A stretch of 64,000 nucleotides of DNA from Ceriagrion tenellum (GCA_963169105.1 OY720636.1:147087941-147151940), one strand, 5' to 3'; numbered from the stretch's first letter, positions 24,772 through 37,000 are shown. Numbers and translations are program-made. Notes: generated from the letters alone by a model not told the origin.

Positions 24772-25680
24772 ATTTTTCACGCCTTGCGGGGACAAAGCCT
24801 TTACATCGGAGGGTTTTTATGTGATTCCATAAGAGTTTTTACAGTGAGCAATTGATTTATATTTAAAAACATCTTTGAAACGTTAACTGTGGATTGAATC
24901 TCTTCCCCAAGACGTAATGCATGCGAGATAGGAAACGCCTTGCTCTCGCACAGTCGTGGTAGGGATTCTCCGAGGTTTCCATTTTAATAGAAATCGGCCA
25001 AAAATCAGCATTCATGATCAGTGAATACTGTGGCATCAGGCTGAAGAAAGTGACGATAAAATTGCATAAATCCATTGAGAAAGAAGAAATTTACTAATTT
25101 CGGAAAGCCACCTAACGACTTTTCATCCACAGTTTTAGATGTTAGTATAGAATGTAAGTTGATCATTAGGACAAGAAATCTGTCATTGTGCGCACATATT
25201 CAAAATAAAAAAGCGATGACTGAACTATGCAGGGGACTACGCCTGTTGACCAGCGTAAGTGAAACATCCCTGGAAATACGGGCGTAATTTGAAGGACTGG
25301 TGTGGAAGTGGCGAAGGTTAGGAATTATCCAAGGGTATGGATTACTTCTTCTCTTTACTAAGCCCGTTTATTAGCTCTGGAGACAAGTCAAGTGGATAGA
25401 GATTATTTTATCTCAAGTTTTAGGTTTTAGAGTTAGGAGTGTCGTGTATTGAGCGCTATGGTCCAAGTTTTTAATTCTGACACAGAGAAGTTCTTTCGAA
25501 ACGTATTTTCTCCCATAGGGATCATTCTTAACTTTGAAATGCGCCCTCAAACACCAGTTCCCAATACTTTTCTCCCAATGCCAATATCGCGAAGTACTTG
25601 GATTATCTTGATCCACGGGGTGACACAAATGATATTCTTCAACCCTTAATAATTTTACTAGTGTGAGAAAAATAGTATTC

Positions 25681-25785
25681 ACCACCAGTATTCATTTTGG
25701 TGCAATTAGTTTCAACGCATGTGTGTCATAATCAAGTACCTGTCCGATGCGTCGAAACTAGTGGTGCCGAAATAAATATTGGTGA
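25681..25785. repeat. Short fold-back element, possibly Penelope-type LTR-like remnant
   Basis: The left arm, from CACCAGTATTCATTTTGGTG to CAACGCAT (25681-25720), is mirrored by the right arm, from ATGCGTCGAAACTAGTGG to AATAAATATTGGTG (25746-25785), with about 25 bp between. The segment ATGCGTCGAAAC followed by AATAAAT.TTGGTG resembles the terminal sequence of the 42-47 kb Penelope-like element (GCGTTGAAACCGGTT ... AATAAATATTTGTGG). Relationship inferred from this shared pattern only. Confidence 0.45.
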
Positions 25786-26279
25786 AAATACCAATTACTC
25801 TGAGCCGCTTCGTCGGGCAATATGTTCTCGCAGATTTACTTTTACCATCCGGTAATAACTCTTAGGGAAATTAATCTCATAAATCCAGTTCAAATGTTTA
25901 TCCTTTTACAGTATATGCAGACACCTTAGGCTCGAGCGTCAATTACCAGAAAATTGAAGCTTGCCACACGACTTTTTGTAAATATTGTCACTAATAAAAT
26001 AAAATTCCCACAAACTAGTTCACTTTAAACTGCCCATTTGAATGTTAATAACTCTACATGTTGAACAAAATAGGGGAACTATTGTGACAGTCACAGGACA
26101 ATGGTATCAAGTATCTTGCTCCAGATAGCTTCCGAATCAACAAAACTCTCAGATTTTTTTACGCTTAGCTAGAAACTGATGATGGCAAGTGTTTAGTCTA
26201 TAAGAAAATTTATTCCTATCGGTCAAAAAATAGTTCACCAATCAAACTGCGATCCCCAAGAAATCAGCAGAAAGAATCC

Positions 26280-26530
26280 ATCTTCCCCTCCCGGTGGGAT
26301 GCACTCAAATATTCATTTCCCCCGGAGCAGGTGTATATATTTTCTCTTCGCTAAGTGAGGACGGAGGCGGGGCGTCCCAATGGACGGAATGCTGATGACG
26401 CACTCAGCTCTCCTTCGAGGCGGCGGTCATAGACCTTGGGAGACGGAAGCACGTCGTGAGGAGGAGTACCCCGCTCCGGTGACCGTTAGCGCGCCGAGAG
26501 AGGGCCTTCCTCCTCCATAATACGTTAGCT
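26280..26530. promoter_or_regulatory. GC-rich block with TATA-like sequence
   Basis: A CpG-bearing segment including GGTGTATATATTTTCTC (26330-26346) and then GGACGGAGGCGGGGCGTCCC, CTCCTTCGAGGCGGCGG and GCGCGCCGAGAG. It stands out from AT-rich surroundings and would suit a promoter or 5' exon, but no ORF leads away from it convincingly. Confidence 0.25.
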
Positions 26531-27548
26531 CACTGCATAATTACAGTGGAAACCACCTTTTCGGCTTTCCCCAGAGCTCCATTACAAATGACATTCATTT
26601 CACGGCGCGGTATTCTTTTCAAGGTATTTATTCCTGAAATCAGTACATTGGTGCTGCCATGAAAGAGAAATTGACTTTCCAAGGATAAAAAGATTCCCCT
26701 ATCACCATAATTGGACACTTGAACTCAAATTTCCCAAACCAGTTTATTTTTTCATTTTTTGTACGGCTTCTGACTAATCGACAAAATATGACTTTCTTTA
26801 AAAAAATGGCACAGATATTAATAATTAAATTAAGCGAATAATAATGTTACTCTACTGTTTTAGTGGGCTATTACCTGAATCCATTGTAATCCTTTCATCA
26901 ACAATTTAATTTTCCCATTGTTCAATTCATCTCTGTCCCATTTTAATATTTGAAAATTTCCAGTGTTTTATATTTAAGCTTTTTCCATAAATGTAACCAA
27001 TGCATGAATTATTTTTCTCATACACGCTTGTTTTCAGAATTCTCGACACTTTTTAGCCGCCTTTCTTTTGTAACACTCGAGCCAACATTTACGTAGAAAC
27101 ATGCACCTCAGGGTGGAACAGTGGCCACTTTTCTGCAGTTTTAAGGGCACTTATAGATAACATTGAGAATTTACATGGAGTAATCGAAGCACTATTGTCT
27201 CTATCTCTCATAAAAAATTATGAATGACTTGCTTCATGGTAATGATGATATAGCAAAATTAAAACGAGACAACGATAATCTTATTATGTATACATAGTGA
27301 GTCATTCTTAAGGGACTGTCCTTTTCCGAGCACACACTCACCAAGTTTTCACCGTTATTATTCACTCGACAGTCACCTAAAGAACCAACCACTCTCTCTG
27401 CGTGCATTCCATCAGTCTTTCATGTCGCTTTGATCAATCTATTCTCTCTCAATAGCGTATATCCATTCAGAGTATGTGGAGATATTTATAACTCCACCGA
27501 AAACCGGCGGTTTAATACGTAAATTTTCCTTAGGAAAGAATCTACTAC

Positions 27549-27615
27549 AACCGAGATCGAACCATGGACTCTTGAACGTGACGGGCCAATGCGCAGACCA
27601 TAAGGCTAATAACGC
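27549..27615 (-). repeat. tRNA-derived SINE or tRNA-like relic, minus strand
   Basis: On the minus strand, TTAGCCTTATGGTCTGCGCA (A-box region), CGTTCAAGAGTCCATGG and GGTTCGATCTCGG (B box/T arm) appear with normal tRNA spacing. Acceptor pairing is weak. It lies just beyond the 3' end of the long non-LTR element. Confidence 0.5.
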
Positions 27616-28016
27616 TTCCTGATGCATGGGATTTGTCTTCGTGGTTAGTGGTTTTCCGGAGGAGGAATCCGATTCTTGCTCCACCGCTAATTTGGCCAGA
27701 GCACCTTCATCTACATCTACGTAATACCCTGCGGGCCACCACGAGGGTGTGTGGCAGGGGGTGAAGATCACCAAACAAGCACTATTGCTAGGTGGTTAGT
27801 ATCTACATAATAAGAAAGGGATTATTGGTTGTTATTACATGCATCATGCACTACAGACTATTCTAACTATATTTCACCTACCTATCCCTTTGCTACGCTG
27901 CCTATTGTTCTCTGTTATGGTACGCGGGAAAAATGACATTTTAAATCTATCGGTACGACGATCTATGTCTTTAATCTTGTTAATATGACCAAACCTAGCA
28001 TAATACGCAGGGGTTC

Positions 28017-30602
28017 TCAATATATATTTAACGTCAAAAGGTTTAACCTAAATTTTAACCTGGGTTCTGATAGTAATTTCCATCCTAGTTCTTCTATTAA
28101 ACTCGTAACATTTATACAATTATCATAACGGCCTTTAACAAACGTAGCGGATCTCCTTTGCAGACGCTCTAATTCTTTTATCATACCTTCCTCGTACGGA
28201 TCCCATATACTAGCGACATATTCTAAATGAAGCCTGACAAGTGTAAAATAGCTTCTTTCTCGTACTCTCTCATCGCATTTACCTAGAACCCATTTTACTA
28301 ATCCTAATCTACGGTTTGCTACACTTGTTATTTCCCTCATGTGTTTCCCCCATGATATGTCTTCAGTGATGGTGACGCCTTAGTATTTAATAGATTCTAC
28401 GTTAGATATTTTCTTTTCTTTGATGCAATAACTATTCCGGGGAAAGCCATTCTTTTTCCAAAAGTTCATTATCGCGCATTGGTTCAAATTTAATTCTAGC
28501 TGCCATCTATCACACCAATCATCAATCGCATCTAAATCCTTAGCTAAATACTGACTGTCCGCCTCATTTCTAATTTTCTTATACACAACTGCATCATCGG
28601 CAAAAAGACGGAGCTTGCTTTTTTTACTACTGCATTCAAATATTTACGTACAGAAGAAATAAAATTGGGCCTATCACGCTTTCCTGGGGAATACCCGATA
28701 AATTTTTACTTCGCCTGAGCTGACACCATCTAATACCACCCTTTGAACGCGTTCACGTAAGAAGTCTCCTATCCAGCCTACTACATTACTGTCTATTCCG
28801 TATGATGCTAACTTCGCGAGTAACTTACAGTGGGGAACCTTGTCAAAAGCTCATCTAAAGTCAAGAAACGCTGCATCTACCTGTACGTTACCTTCTCCGG
28901 AAACTAAAATATCGTGAACAAAAAGACCTAATTGAGTTTCGCAAGACCGTCCTTTTCTGAACCCATGCTGTTTGTTATCAATAAATCCTGGCTAACGAGA
29001 TGTCCCATTGTTGATGTAACTATTATATGCTATATAATTTTACATGATAGTGGCGTTAATGATATTGGTCTATAATTACATGGCTGTTCCCCATCGCCGC
29101 TTTTAAAAATGGGGGTCACGTTTGCTATCTTCCAGTCTTTGGGAACCGCGTGTTCTTCGAGGGAAAGATACGGAGCCATTTTGAGAGCTAATTCATTATA
29201 CACACGAGCTGGAATTTCATCAGGACCTGAGGACTTGTTCGGGCTAATGTTACTTAGTAAGGATACGATTCCGCTACAAGATATATCGATCATTGGTTGT
29301 TGAAATCGGTCTGGTATGGTTTCGCGCAAACTATGCTTTGATTGATTAAAAACGCTCTGGAAAAAAAATCGAAAAATTAGCCTTATCTACACTGGAAGTT
29401 ACTATTTCGCCTCTATCGTTTTTCAAAGAATTAACCGTTGATTTTTTAGTTCCCTGTACTTCCCTAAAATATGACCAAAATGCTTTCGGATTTCCCTCTA
29501 GTTGTTCTCCAAGTACTTTTCTCTTGAATTCGCTTAACGCTTTTCTAAGGGCTGTTTTTGCGGCTTCTTTACAAATTTTATAATGTTCGATAGTATTTTT
29601 TAGGTCGCTATTAGCTACATTTTTCTTCGTTTTCCTCAGTTTCGCGTGGCTAACTCGTTGGCGTTTTAAGCATTTTAAACATTCTAACCTCCGCGTTGTA
29701 CCACATTGGTTCCCTATTCTCACTCTTATACTTATGAGGTATCTATCTGTTGACAAGTGACCGCGTAATTTGGAGAACTCTTTCCATGTATTGTCTGTAT
29801 CACTATTTTTGCTAATGTTCACGAATTTTTCAAAAGTGTAGCAAAGTCACGCCTAAATCCGTTAAAATCTGCTTTACTAAAAAGGTAAATCTTTCTTTTT
29901 AATTTAAATTTTTTTAATTTAAATTTTACGTATACTACCTTGTGGTCGCTTATTCCATCGACATTTTCAACTTTAATAACTTTTTCAGGGATGTTTGTGG
30001 CAAGTAAATCGAGAACATTCTCCCCTCTATTAGGCAAATTTACTATTTGATGTAGTGCGTATGATGCGAACAGGTTAAGCAATGACTCGCAGATATCTTT
30101 GTCCCTACTCCCAGACTTATGACTACATGTTTTCCAATCTATCGATGGTGTATTGAAATCTACACCTACAATTATCTGTCGTTTGTTACTGTGGGAATTA
30201 ATGGACCTGATCTGCTTCTCGAGTTCTAATACTGAGTGTACATCGGAATGGGGAGGTCTATAGTTGGCACAAACGTATATTACTTTCGAATTAGCACATT
30301 GAATGGAACACCGTACACTTTCTATTATATTATCGGGAATCACTTCTATTTTGCTGATTATTGTATTCTTAACTGCGATAAATACTCCGCCTCCCGGTCA
30401 ACCCTCCGGATCTCTCCTGTATACCCTAAAATTTACTGGAAAAATTTCACTGTCAGCAATATCGCTTGTTAACCAACTTTCCGTTCCTATAATTATGTCA
30501 GTATTAGTACTCTCTATAAGGTGATGGAATTCAGGTATCTTGCTTCTTAAACTACGACAATTAACTACCATTACTGAAAATTCCTCTATTTTAATGTCTG
30601 CT
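28017..30602 (-). pseudogene. ORF2: APE endonuclease-reverse transcriptase, broken
   Basis: The endonuclease starts near 30602-30569. NCRSLR is at 30546-30562, followed by TESWL, GGGVFIAVKN, GVDFNTPSIDW and SDHKVV, the successive catalytic and metal-binding blocks of APE-type retrotransposon nucleases. A TGA interrupts it at 30398-30400. The GDFN-type block reads GVDFN. The linker contains AFWSYFREVQG. The reverse transcriptase follows with SSGPDEIPARV, DWKIANVTPIFKSG and NYRPISLT (29030-29329), then AFDKVP in a shifted frame near 28840 and the catalytic FADD at 28593-28604. The C-terminal part carries SYFTLVRLHLEYVASIWDP. At least four frame breaks (near 29820, 29340, 29030 and between 28590 and 28340) show it is a pseudogene. 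Confidence 0.85.
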
Positions 30603-31696
30603 TATTGTATTTGTGGGGTTTCTGTTCTCTAAATTATTGGGAAAGTTACAGTTTGGAATTTCATGGGTGTTGTTTTGATTTATATGTTTTTCCTTTTTCT
30701 GTGCTTTCTTCCGTCCCGCTAAACCTATACTGTGTTGCCAGATCAACTCGTCATTCTTTGCTATCTTGGTGAATGGTAAGTTATTTAATGGCCCACTTTT
30801 TGACCTACTCTCTTTCCTAAATATTTCTAATTTAATGTCATCTATGAAACTTTTCCTAGGCCCTAAACTTGGTGTACTCTTTATTATCTTACTTTCTGGA
30901 AATGCACTGAATTCATTTCCACTAACTGACCTACTCTCTTGCCTACCATCTATGCTAAACTCTCTGGGTATGCTCAAATATCCTGCACGCTACCTTCTGA
31001 AATGCCTCATACGTATAATGGACCCCACGAGCGATTTAATGGCAACGGCCTAAAGTCCAAGAACCCAGCTCCCTCGCTCCCGCAGACATCCCTGAGCCAG
31101 TAGTTTATGCCTTCCACTCGGCTCCAAACCACTTAACTCCGATCCGTCCTTGGTACCAAGCTGCATATCGTGAGCCTCATATTAGTACCAGATCCGCTGT
31201 GAATACGGCATAGATCTCTCACAGAGTCTAAAATCTCCTCTGATCCCCGACCCACAACGTCATTGGCCCCAACATGGGCCACTACATGCAACCTAGAGCA
31301 GTTCGTGCCCTTGACCGCCGACTTCATCGCCTTCGTCACCTGTGCCACCTCTCCTCCTGGTATACACCCGGAGGTGACCCGTACATCGTCTCCTTCCCTT
31401 CGGGCCTTACCACGCAGTGGGGCCACTATCCGACGGACATTAGAACTACCTATAACTACAATTCCCTCCTTTCCCTCACAACTTCCACTCGGTGACCCAC
31501 CTCCCAGCTCTATTTCCGATGTCTCAGCCTCCGCCAGAACATCGAATCTCACAGGGATCGGCTCAGCCTCCGCCCTTGCCGATCTTCGTTTTCGTAGGGT
31601 GACCCCATGGCTACGCCTTGAGGCCACAATCCATGCGTCCGAAGCAACGGAGGGAGACGCCTCCGGAGGCACAGAAATCTGAGGAAGTTCCTCCAC
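30603..31696 (-). pseudogene. ORF1 with SGNH/GDSL esterase-like domain
   Basis: The open segment 31133-31696 begins with MEELPQI and contains VVIGSSNVRR at residues 81-89 (block I, GxSN in place of GDSx), SGCIPGG at about 109-115 (block II region) and HVGANDV at 141-147 (block III GxND). This is the order in SGNH hydrolases. A likely block V, GVHYTYEAF, can be read after a frameshift near 31030-31000. The remainder, rich in K/N/S, runs to 30591. Such domains occur in ORF1 of CR1/L2-type retrotransposons and are thought to act in lipid or RNP interactions. The frame is broken at least twice, so no intact esterase is encoded. Confidence 0.65.
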
Positions 31697-31738
31697 CCTC
31701 CATCCCGTGACAGTGCCCGAGCTTCCCCGGTGACCCTA

Positions 31739-31857
31739 TTATCTAGCATGCATTCATTAAATATCCTAGTTGCATGTCAAAAGTGCATGTTTGGTGATCT
31801 TCACCCCCTGCCACACACCCTCGTGGTGGATCGCAGGGTATCATGTAGATGTAGACC
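31739..31857 (+). mobile_element. Inverted 3'-end fragment of the same retrotransposon family inside ORF1
   Basis: The plus strand here repeats the family 3' end: ATATCCTAGTTGCATGTCAA, GCATGTTTGGTGATCTTCAC, the CCCTGCCACACACCC block, and a GATGTAG tail. It closely matches 24.65-24.77 kb and is the reverse complement of 27.71-27.80 kb. It sits, in opposite orientation, between the coiled-coil and esterase parts of ORF1, so it is a later insertion of a severely 5'-truncated copy. No clear target duplication was found. Confidence 0.75.
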
Positions 31858-31859
31858 TT

Positions 31860-31995
31860 GACACGTTTGGAGGGTGTTGGGCCACTCCCATTCCCCCCGC
31901 AACCTTCCAGGACTTGCCACCAACCGCTCCACCAGGGCACGGAGCTCGTCCACCGTCCTCTCAAGCTCAGCGATCCGAGCCCCTCGCAATCGGGT
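31860..31995 (-). pseudogene. ORF1 N-terminal coiled-coil segment
   Basis: The minus-strand frame gives RIAELERTVDELRALVERL, with heptad-like spacing of leucines, valines and charged residues. This is typical of the oligomerisation segment before the main domain of non-LTR ORF1 proteins. The frame then runs into the inverted 3'-end insertion. It is assigned to the same element by position and orientation. Confidence 0.5.
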
Positions 31996-32099
31996 GAGCT
32001 CCTGAGGAGGTTAAGAGCAGACCTAAAGGAAGTCATCCTAATGGAATGGCTATGGGGCTGACAGCGGGAGGTAACTGACTTTCACTTCTAAGACTCTAA

Positions 32100-33470
32100 A
32101 GATAGGGGAGGAAGGACAGGTGATGTAACGCAAGTGAGCTATGAGGGGTTGGAGCACTGATGAAGCACGCGAGAAAGATCTGTGTTTATGGATTCAACCT
32201 AACTAAATGATATTAAATTAAGTGCAAAAGTAGTGATTAAAGAGGCTTTAACTGGCTATATGTATATATTATAATATCAGTCGATGGTTTTATAAACGGT
32301 GTTACGTAAAAGTTTCTAAATAACGTTATCTATATTATATAAAAAAGGGAAACGGAATAAACTATTTAACGACTAGAAAAAACAAAAACTATCTATCAAC
32401 AAGAAAAAAAATGTACTTAAATATTTAGTACCAGTAGACAAGACGTAAAACTAAAAGTTCACAACAAAATTTCTAAACTACTAAAGTTTAAACAACTTCA
32501 CAACTAAAATAAACTAAGGACGTGGTTAAAGCAGTAAGTAATAAAGCACTAGTAATGTATTAGTTAGGGACTAAAAAAGTAAGGATTAGATAGCCTTTCT
32601 TAAAGCTAGGAACATACAACCTGAATAAACCTAAATAGAATAGAAGAAAATCAAAGTTAAATAAGTAAATACAAAAGTATTAACTATGTATATACTAGAA
32701 TTTTTAAGACAACTATGTAATAAAGGTATAGTCTACATATATAAAAATAATTTATAAAATATATCGAAAGAATACAACGGAGTATAAACTATATATAGGG
32801 AAAAAAGTGTGTAAAATTAGACTAGCAGGATTTTAACCGCGCCGGGAGATTGTCCGACTCAAAATAAATACAAGGATTACAACAATATAGATAATTAAAG
32901 TAGAGTGAGATATGCAATTAGTCTACCTCTGAGGATGTAGATATCCTAAATTGGCTAAGGACTCTATTTAAACCAGAGCAACAGAATTGTAAAACGAGTG
33001 ATGTACGGGTTAGTTAGGTGGTAAGTTAGTGCAAGGTATTGCTAATGAAAATGCTACGAGGAAGTGACTCCTCACCCTGTTATTAATAACTATGAAGACC
33101 CAGGATATACACTACCGTTAGATAACGAGTACACTACACAATGTGAGTGATTGGAAAGCTACAGCATAAAGCTCTACTTGGTTTTATTGTACATAGTAAG
33201 ATATACCACAGAAATACTAACTACACGATAGGCGAAACTAATAAAATAAAAGGGGGGGCTTCTACTTATCACTACAGCAGACACCCTCGGCAGACACACA
33301 GGCACACGCAGACATACACGAGGCACAGGACACTTCACTCAAACACCACTCACTCTTTAGCTAACACTAACTTTAAATAACTAGACGATAAGTGAATAAC
33401 TTGGAATATATATATCTAGGAGAAATAGATTGGACTAAGGCTAATATATAGATAACTACGCTAAGGTTGC
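32100..33470 (-). other. A-rich strand-asymmetric block, possible 5' leader of the retrotransposon
   Basis: About 1.35 kb with marked A excess over T on the plus strand and repeated CTA/TAG/ACT-type trinucleotides. No ORF of note occurs except a short low-complexity one at 33147-33380. It lies directly upstream, on the minus strand, of the ORF1 coiled-coil. A degenerate antisense B-box-like GGATTTTAACC occurs at 32829-32839. It could be the T-rich 5' UTR of the element or an unrelated repeat. Confidence 0.35.
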
Positions 33471-33983
33471 AGCTTCAAGGCACAGGGCAGCAGGTGCACA
33501 GCGAGCAGGTAGGCAGCCGGGAAACGGATTAGGGAGCGCTCCGAGAACACATCCGTACCCTTCAAGAGCAGGAGAGAGAATGAGGACCTTGTTTCTTTAC
33601 ATACCTTCATAATTTCCTTAGGAATCAGGAAGCCAAAAAAGCGTGTCTGCATGTTTTCCTAACGTGCCAAAGCTCCTTGGTCCATATGGATTTATTGATA
33701 GGGCCATTTTTACGTAATTCATTAAAAAAGGTTCTAAATGTCAATGATACTCTTTTGTATATCTCCAAAACTCGTCTTTTCACTTTCACTTCCTCCATCC
33801 AAAAATGGCTAAAATGCCACAATAAAAGCTCTTTTAATACCCATTTTCATACAAATTATGTATGAAATAACAGCTCGCATCTGCTGAGTATCGTCCTCAA
33901 TCTATTCTTGAAGATTTCTTTCTTTTTCACTTCACGGAGAATCTTTTGCTTTCCTCAGATTTTATTGTGCCAAAAACTACCGA

Positions 33984-34007
33984 TTTCAGCAAATATGCTA
34001 TCATCAG
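33984..34007 (-). ncRNA. Hammerhead-ribozyme-like core motif
   Basis: On the minus strand: CTGATGA (34007-34001), then TAGCATATTTGCT, which can form a 4-bp AGCA/TGCT stem with a TATT loop, then GAAA (33987-33984). This is the order of a hammerhead core around helix II. Helix III and a cleavage site were not convincingly identified, and one base is unpaired at the helix II base. Hammerheads are known in terminal repeats of Penelope-like elements, so this may be a terminal remnant. Confidence 0.35.
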
Positions 34008-34019
34008 GTGCACTGTATT

Positions 34020-37000
34020 TAATGTACCTAATAATGGTGTAACTGGCTAAATAAGTAGTGCCGAGTATAATAAAATATGTGGAAAACCAAAAGGCCGTGA
34101 TCTTCTCCTAACAGACTCATACAGCTCTCACCACTCATAGTGGCTTCAGTCGCCGGAGGTTATTCTTTGATGCTAGTAGTAAGTTAGAACAGATTATGCT
34201 AGTTAACCTATCTTAACAGTTCCCGGGCAACATGCTGCATTACCTGATACAGATTACGGAGATCTACGGTCAGTTTGGACACATTTTCGCCAAAATGCCG
34301 CAAGAGAAACCAAATATTAGTAATATCATAGGTCCATCCTCATACTTCTACTTGAGCGAAGAAATCATATAAAGCCTTGAGAACCAGCATGAGGTTTCCC
34401 GCGACACACCAAAACCAGTTGCATATGGTGTACCGACACATCCTAACGTGAAGTGAAAGATGACTTGGACGGGAAAATACAAAACCTCGCCACGTCAGGG
34501 CATTCCACTACCGTTTTTTGCCAAAGAAAATTAAACTGTGGTCAAATTAAGAGTGCGTATGACTTTTCCAAGTAAGAAAAATTCACAGACTACTTAAATT
34601 TCTGTGGCAAATTACACCAGTATTTACTGCACATCACAATTTTACAAATGCATCGGATATTTTTCTGAAAGATCTGACATATTCTGGAATGAAAACAGCA
34701 AGTTATAGTGCGATATTTTACACTCAGCAGTATGATATAAACTTAGGAATGCGGAAGATAGAACGGTAATAAAATTCTTCTTATCGATTGATTTCCCGCT
34801 CTACCGTGAAACAAAAAAATCACAAAAGTGTGAGCGTGTGGTCAAGACTAGTGAGGACTGTCGCACAAGTTGTGAACACTTAGCGCAATTGTAAATGTAT
34901 TTGTAACTGTTCTACTTCAGCACCAGGAAAAAAGGATTACAAGCATTATAATATCAAATATCCATTAGCAATATTACAGCCATTTTAGAAAAAATTTATT
35001 TTTTACTTAAGTTTTAAAAAGCAGCATATTATCCGATCCACGAGATGAAATCCTCCTCGTTACAATTCTAACATTGATACGCTATTCAATTGAATTCACT
35101 ATAGATCTCCCAATGGGTCCCGTGAGTTTTTAAGTATTTTAATCGATGTATCAGGACGATACCTCACGACACCCTTACAATTAGCGAATGGGAGGTTGTA
35201 GGCCAGTTATAATTCAACAACTTCCAATTAGAAATTTACATCTTTGCGAACGAACGGATTCAGTTCAAGGATGGAAGATTCATTCATTTAGTCCCAAAGC
35301 GAGGACAGGAGAACTTCGGGCGCACAGGTAGACTATTAAAAGGCCCGAGATCTTGCAACCTGAAGGGACACAGACCCCTAACACGGAACACTCCCCCCCA
35401 TATCTAATTAATAACCCCATCTATAGGGTTTCAACCACATGCCTAGACTAGCTTATTCAGCAGCCGGCCCTCCGCTGAATGGTTGGACGCCTTTGTGAGC
35501 GAAACGCCCACACAGAGCGACTTGTTCCGTGAAATGCAGCCATTAATAAAATAAGAGCCCACACGAGCAAGGGCCCAAGCACTTGTGCACTTGACACTGC
35601 GGCCCGAATCAGTCTCGTGACGGGCGATTGTCGGACACTCAAAGAGAGCCTCGGGCGTCCAGGACTGAGTGGAATTGAACTTGTGTGGAACGAGTGACTG
35701 AGTGGAATGGACGGAGATGCGAGCACGCGCTCAAGCGGTGGCGCCGTTTGAAAGGAGAACGAGGTGAAGAGTTTACCGGAGTAAAGCTTTAAAACGACGG
35801 AAAGACGTATCTAGTTTCATTTTCAAATGCTCTTCTTCATCTCACAGTGGTTCAACCATTTTCTCAATTTTTGCTGCATTCATTTTCTGACGTCATACTT
35901 ACACAACCGTGTTATTATGGGACAATGCAATATTCCGTTGATACCTACAAAGGTTTCTATACGGATATCGCCTTAGTAGCGTACGGGTATCGACCATTCA
36001 TCATTCGATTCGATTAATCATCGATCAAAGATACAGAATTATTCACATACTGTGTGTGAAAGTGTGACACATGAAAATTTGTATGTTCAGAAATATATCT
36101 TTACACAAATTCCATAAAGCATGTTTTGAATAACTTTTGCAATAACATTATTATAACACATTACCAGTGGGATAAGTCGATTTTTATGAATTTAGTAGCT
36201 TAATTGCAGTAATTGTAGGGATTATGATTTTAAAAATTAATAACGTGGTCACAACTCAGTGATTCCTTGCGTATTTGACGCAAAAAATCGATTTCAATAA
36301 TTTTAGAGAGCTCAAAAGAGAGTCCAATCGGTAGTACTGATGCCTAATTATGCGCATCTACAATGCATGATCCGCAAAAACTTCTTGCATATATTCATTA
36401 AACTTATATACTGCAAGTAATACAAGGGATGTAATCGTCTTCTAGCATGGTGAATTCAGTGAAAAATAGCATAGTTGCACATAATAAAACTAACAATATT
36501 CATCACTCACACGTTGACAACAGAAATAAGCGGTCAGGAGTAAATTCAAAATACTCACTGCAAACATAACGTCTTAACATCCTGTCTTCACGACTTAAAC
36601 ATGGACCAAGGTAACTATATAAAAGAGTAATTGAAACACAAAATTTGGGTCCATTGGCAAATCATAGCAAATAGTGCTTCACGGAATTCCTTGGCACTGT
36701 TTTTCGTGCGGTATTGAGAATTATTAGGGCCGCCATCTAAACAGTTGTGAGTTGATTTAAATGAAATTATTCAATGCATGGACTTTTTGCATTTATTTTT
36801 GCATCAAAGTTTTCTCACTGTGCAGAATTTCCTCCGAACTTTGAAGATGTTTCAGTCACGATCACTGTCACAGCGTGTGCATCCACCAGCTGTATTCACG
36901 AGTATTCATATGGGTGCTTGATTTTTCATATTTTCAAAGTCTGTCATAGTATTTTTCATAGCAAAACAAGTGACTCAGTATGATTCTGCTCTTCACCACA

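Larger units (their letters stand above)
27714..32040 (-). mobile_element. Near full-length non-LTR retrotransposon, CR1/L2-like, with esterase-like ORF1
   Basis: Read leftward the order is: coiled-coil segment (about 31990-31860), SGNH-esterase-like ORF1 (31696 to about 30600), APE-type endonuclease (about 30600-29820), linker and reverse transcriptase (29820-28020), and a 3' UTR ending in (GATGTA)n at 27714. Esterase-containing ORF1 proteins are known from CR1 and L2 clade elements, so I place it there by family knowledge. Several stops and frameshifts make it inactive. A fragment of its own family's 3' end lies inverted inside ORF1 (31739-31857). Further copies of the 3' end are at 24.5 kb. 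Confidence 0.8.

Noticed and set aside
26385..26415. Second hammerhead core (CTGATGACGCACTCAG)
   Set aside because: CTGATGA is present but no GAAA follows at a workable distance and no helix II can be drawn.
31263..31682. 139-codon plus-strand ORF
   Set aside because: Shadow of the minus-strand esterase-like ORF1.
31133..31696. Stand-alone host GDSL esterase gene
   Set aside because: It sits in frame order and orientation upstream of a retrotransposon endonuclease/RT and is broken. It is better explained as the element's ORF1.
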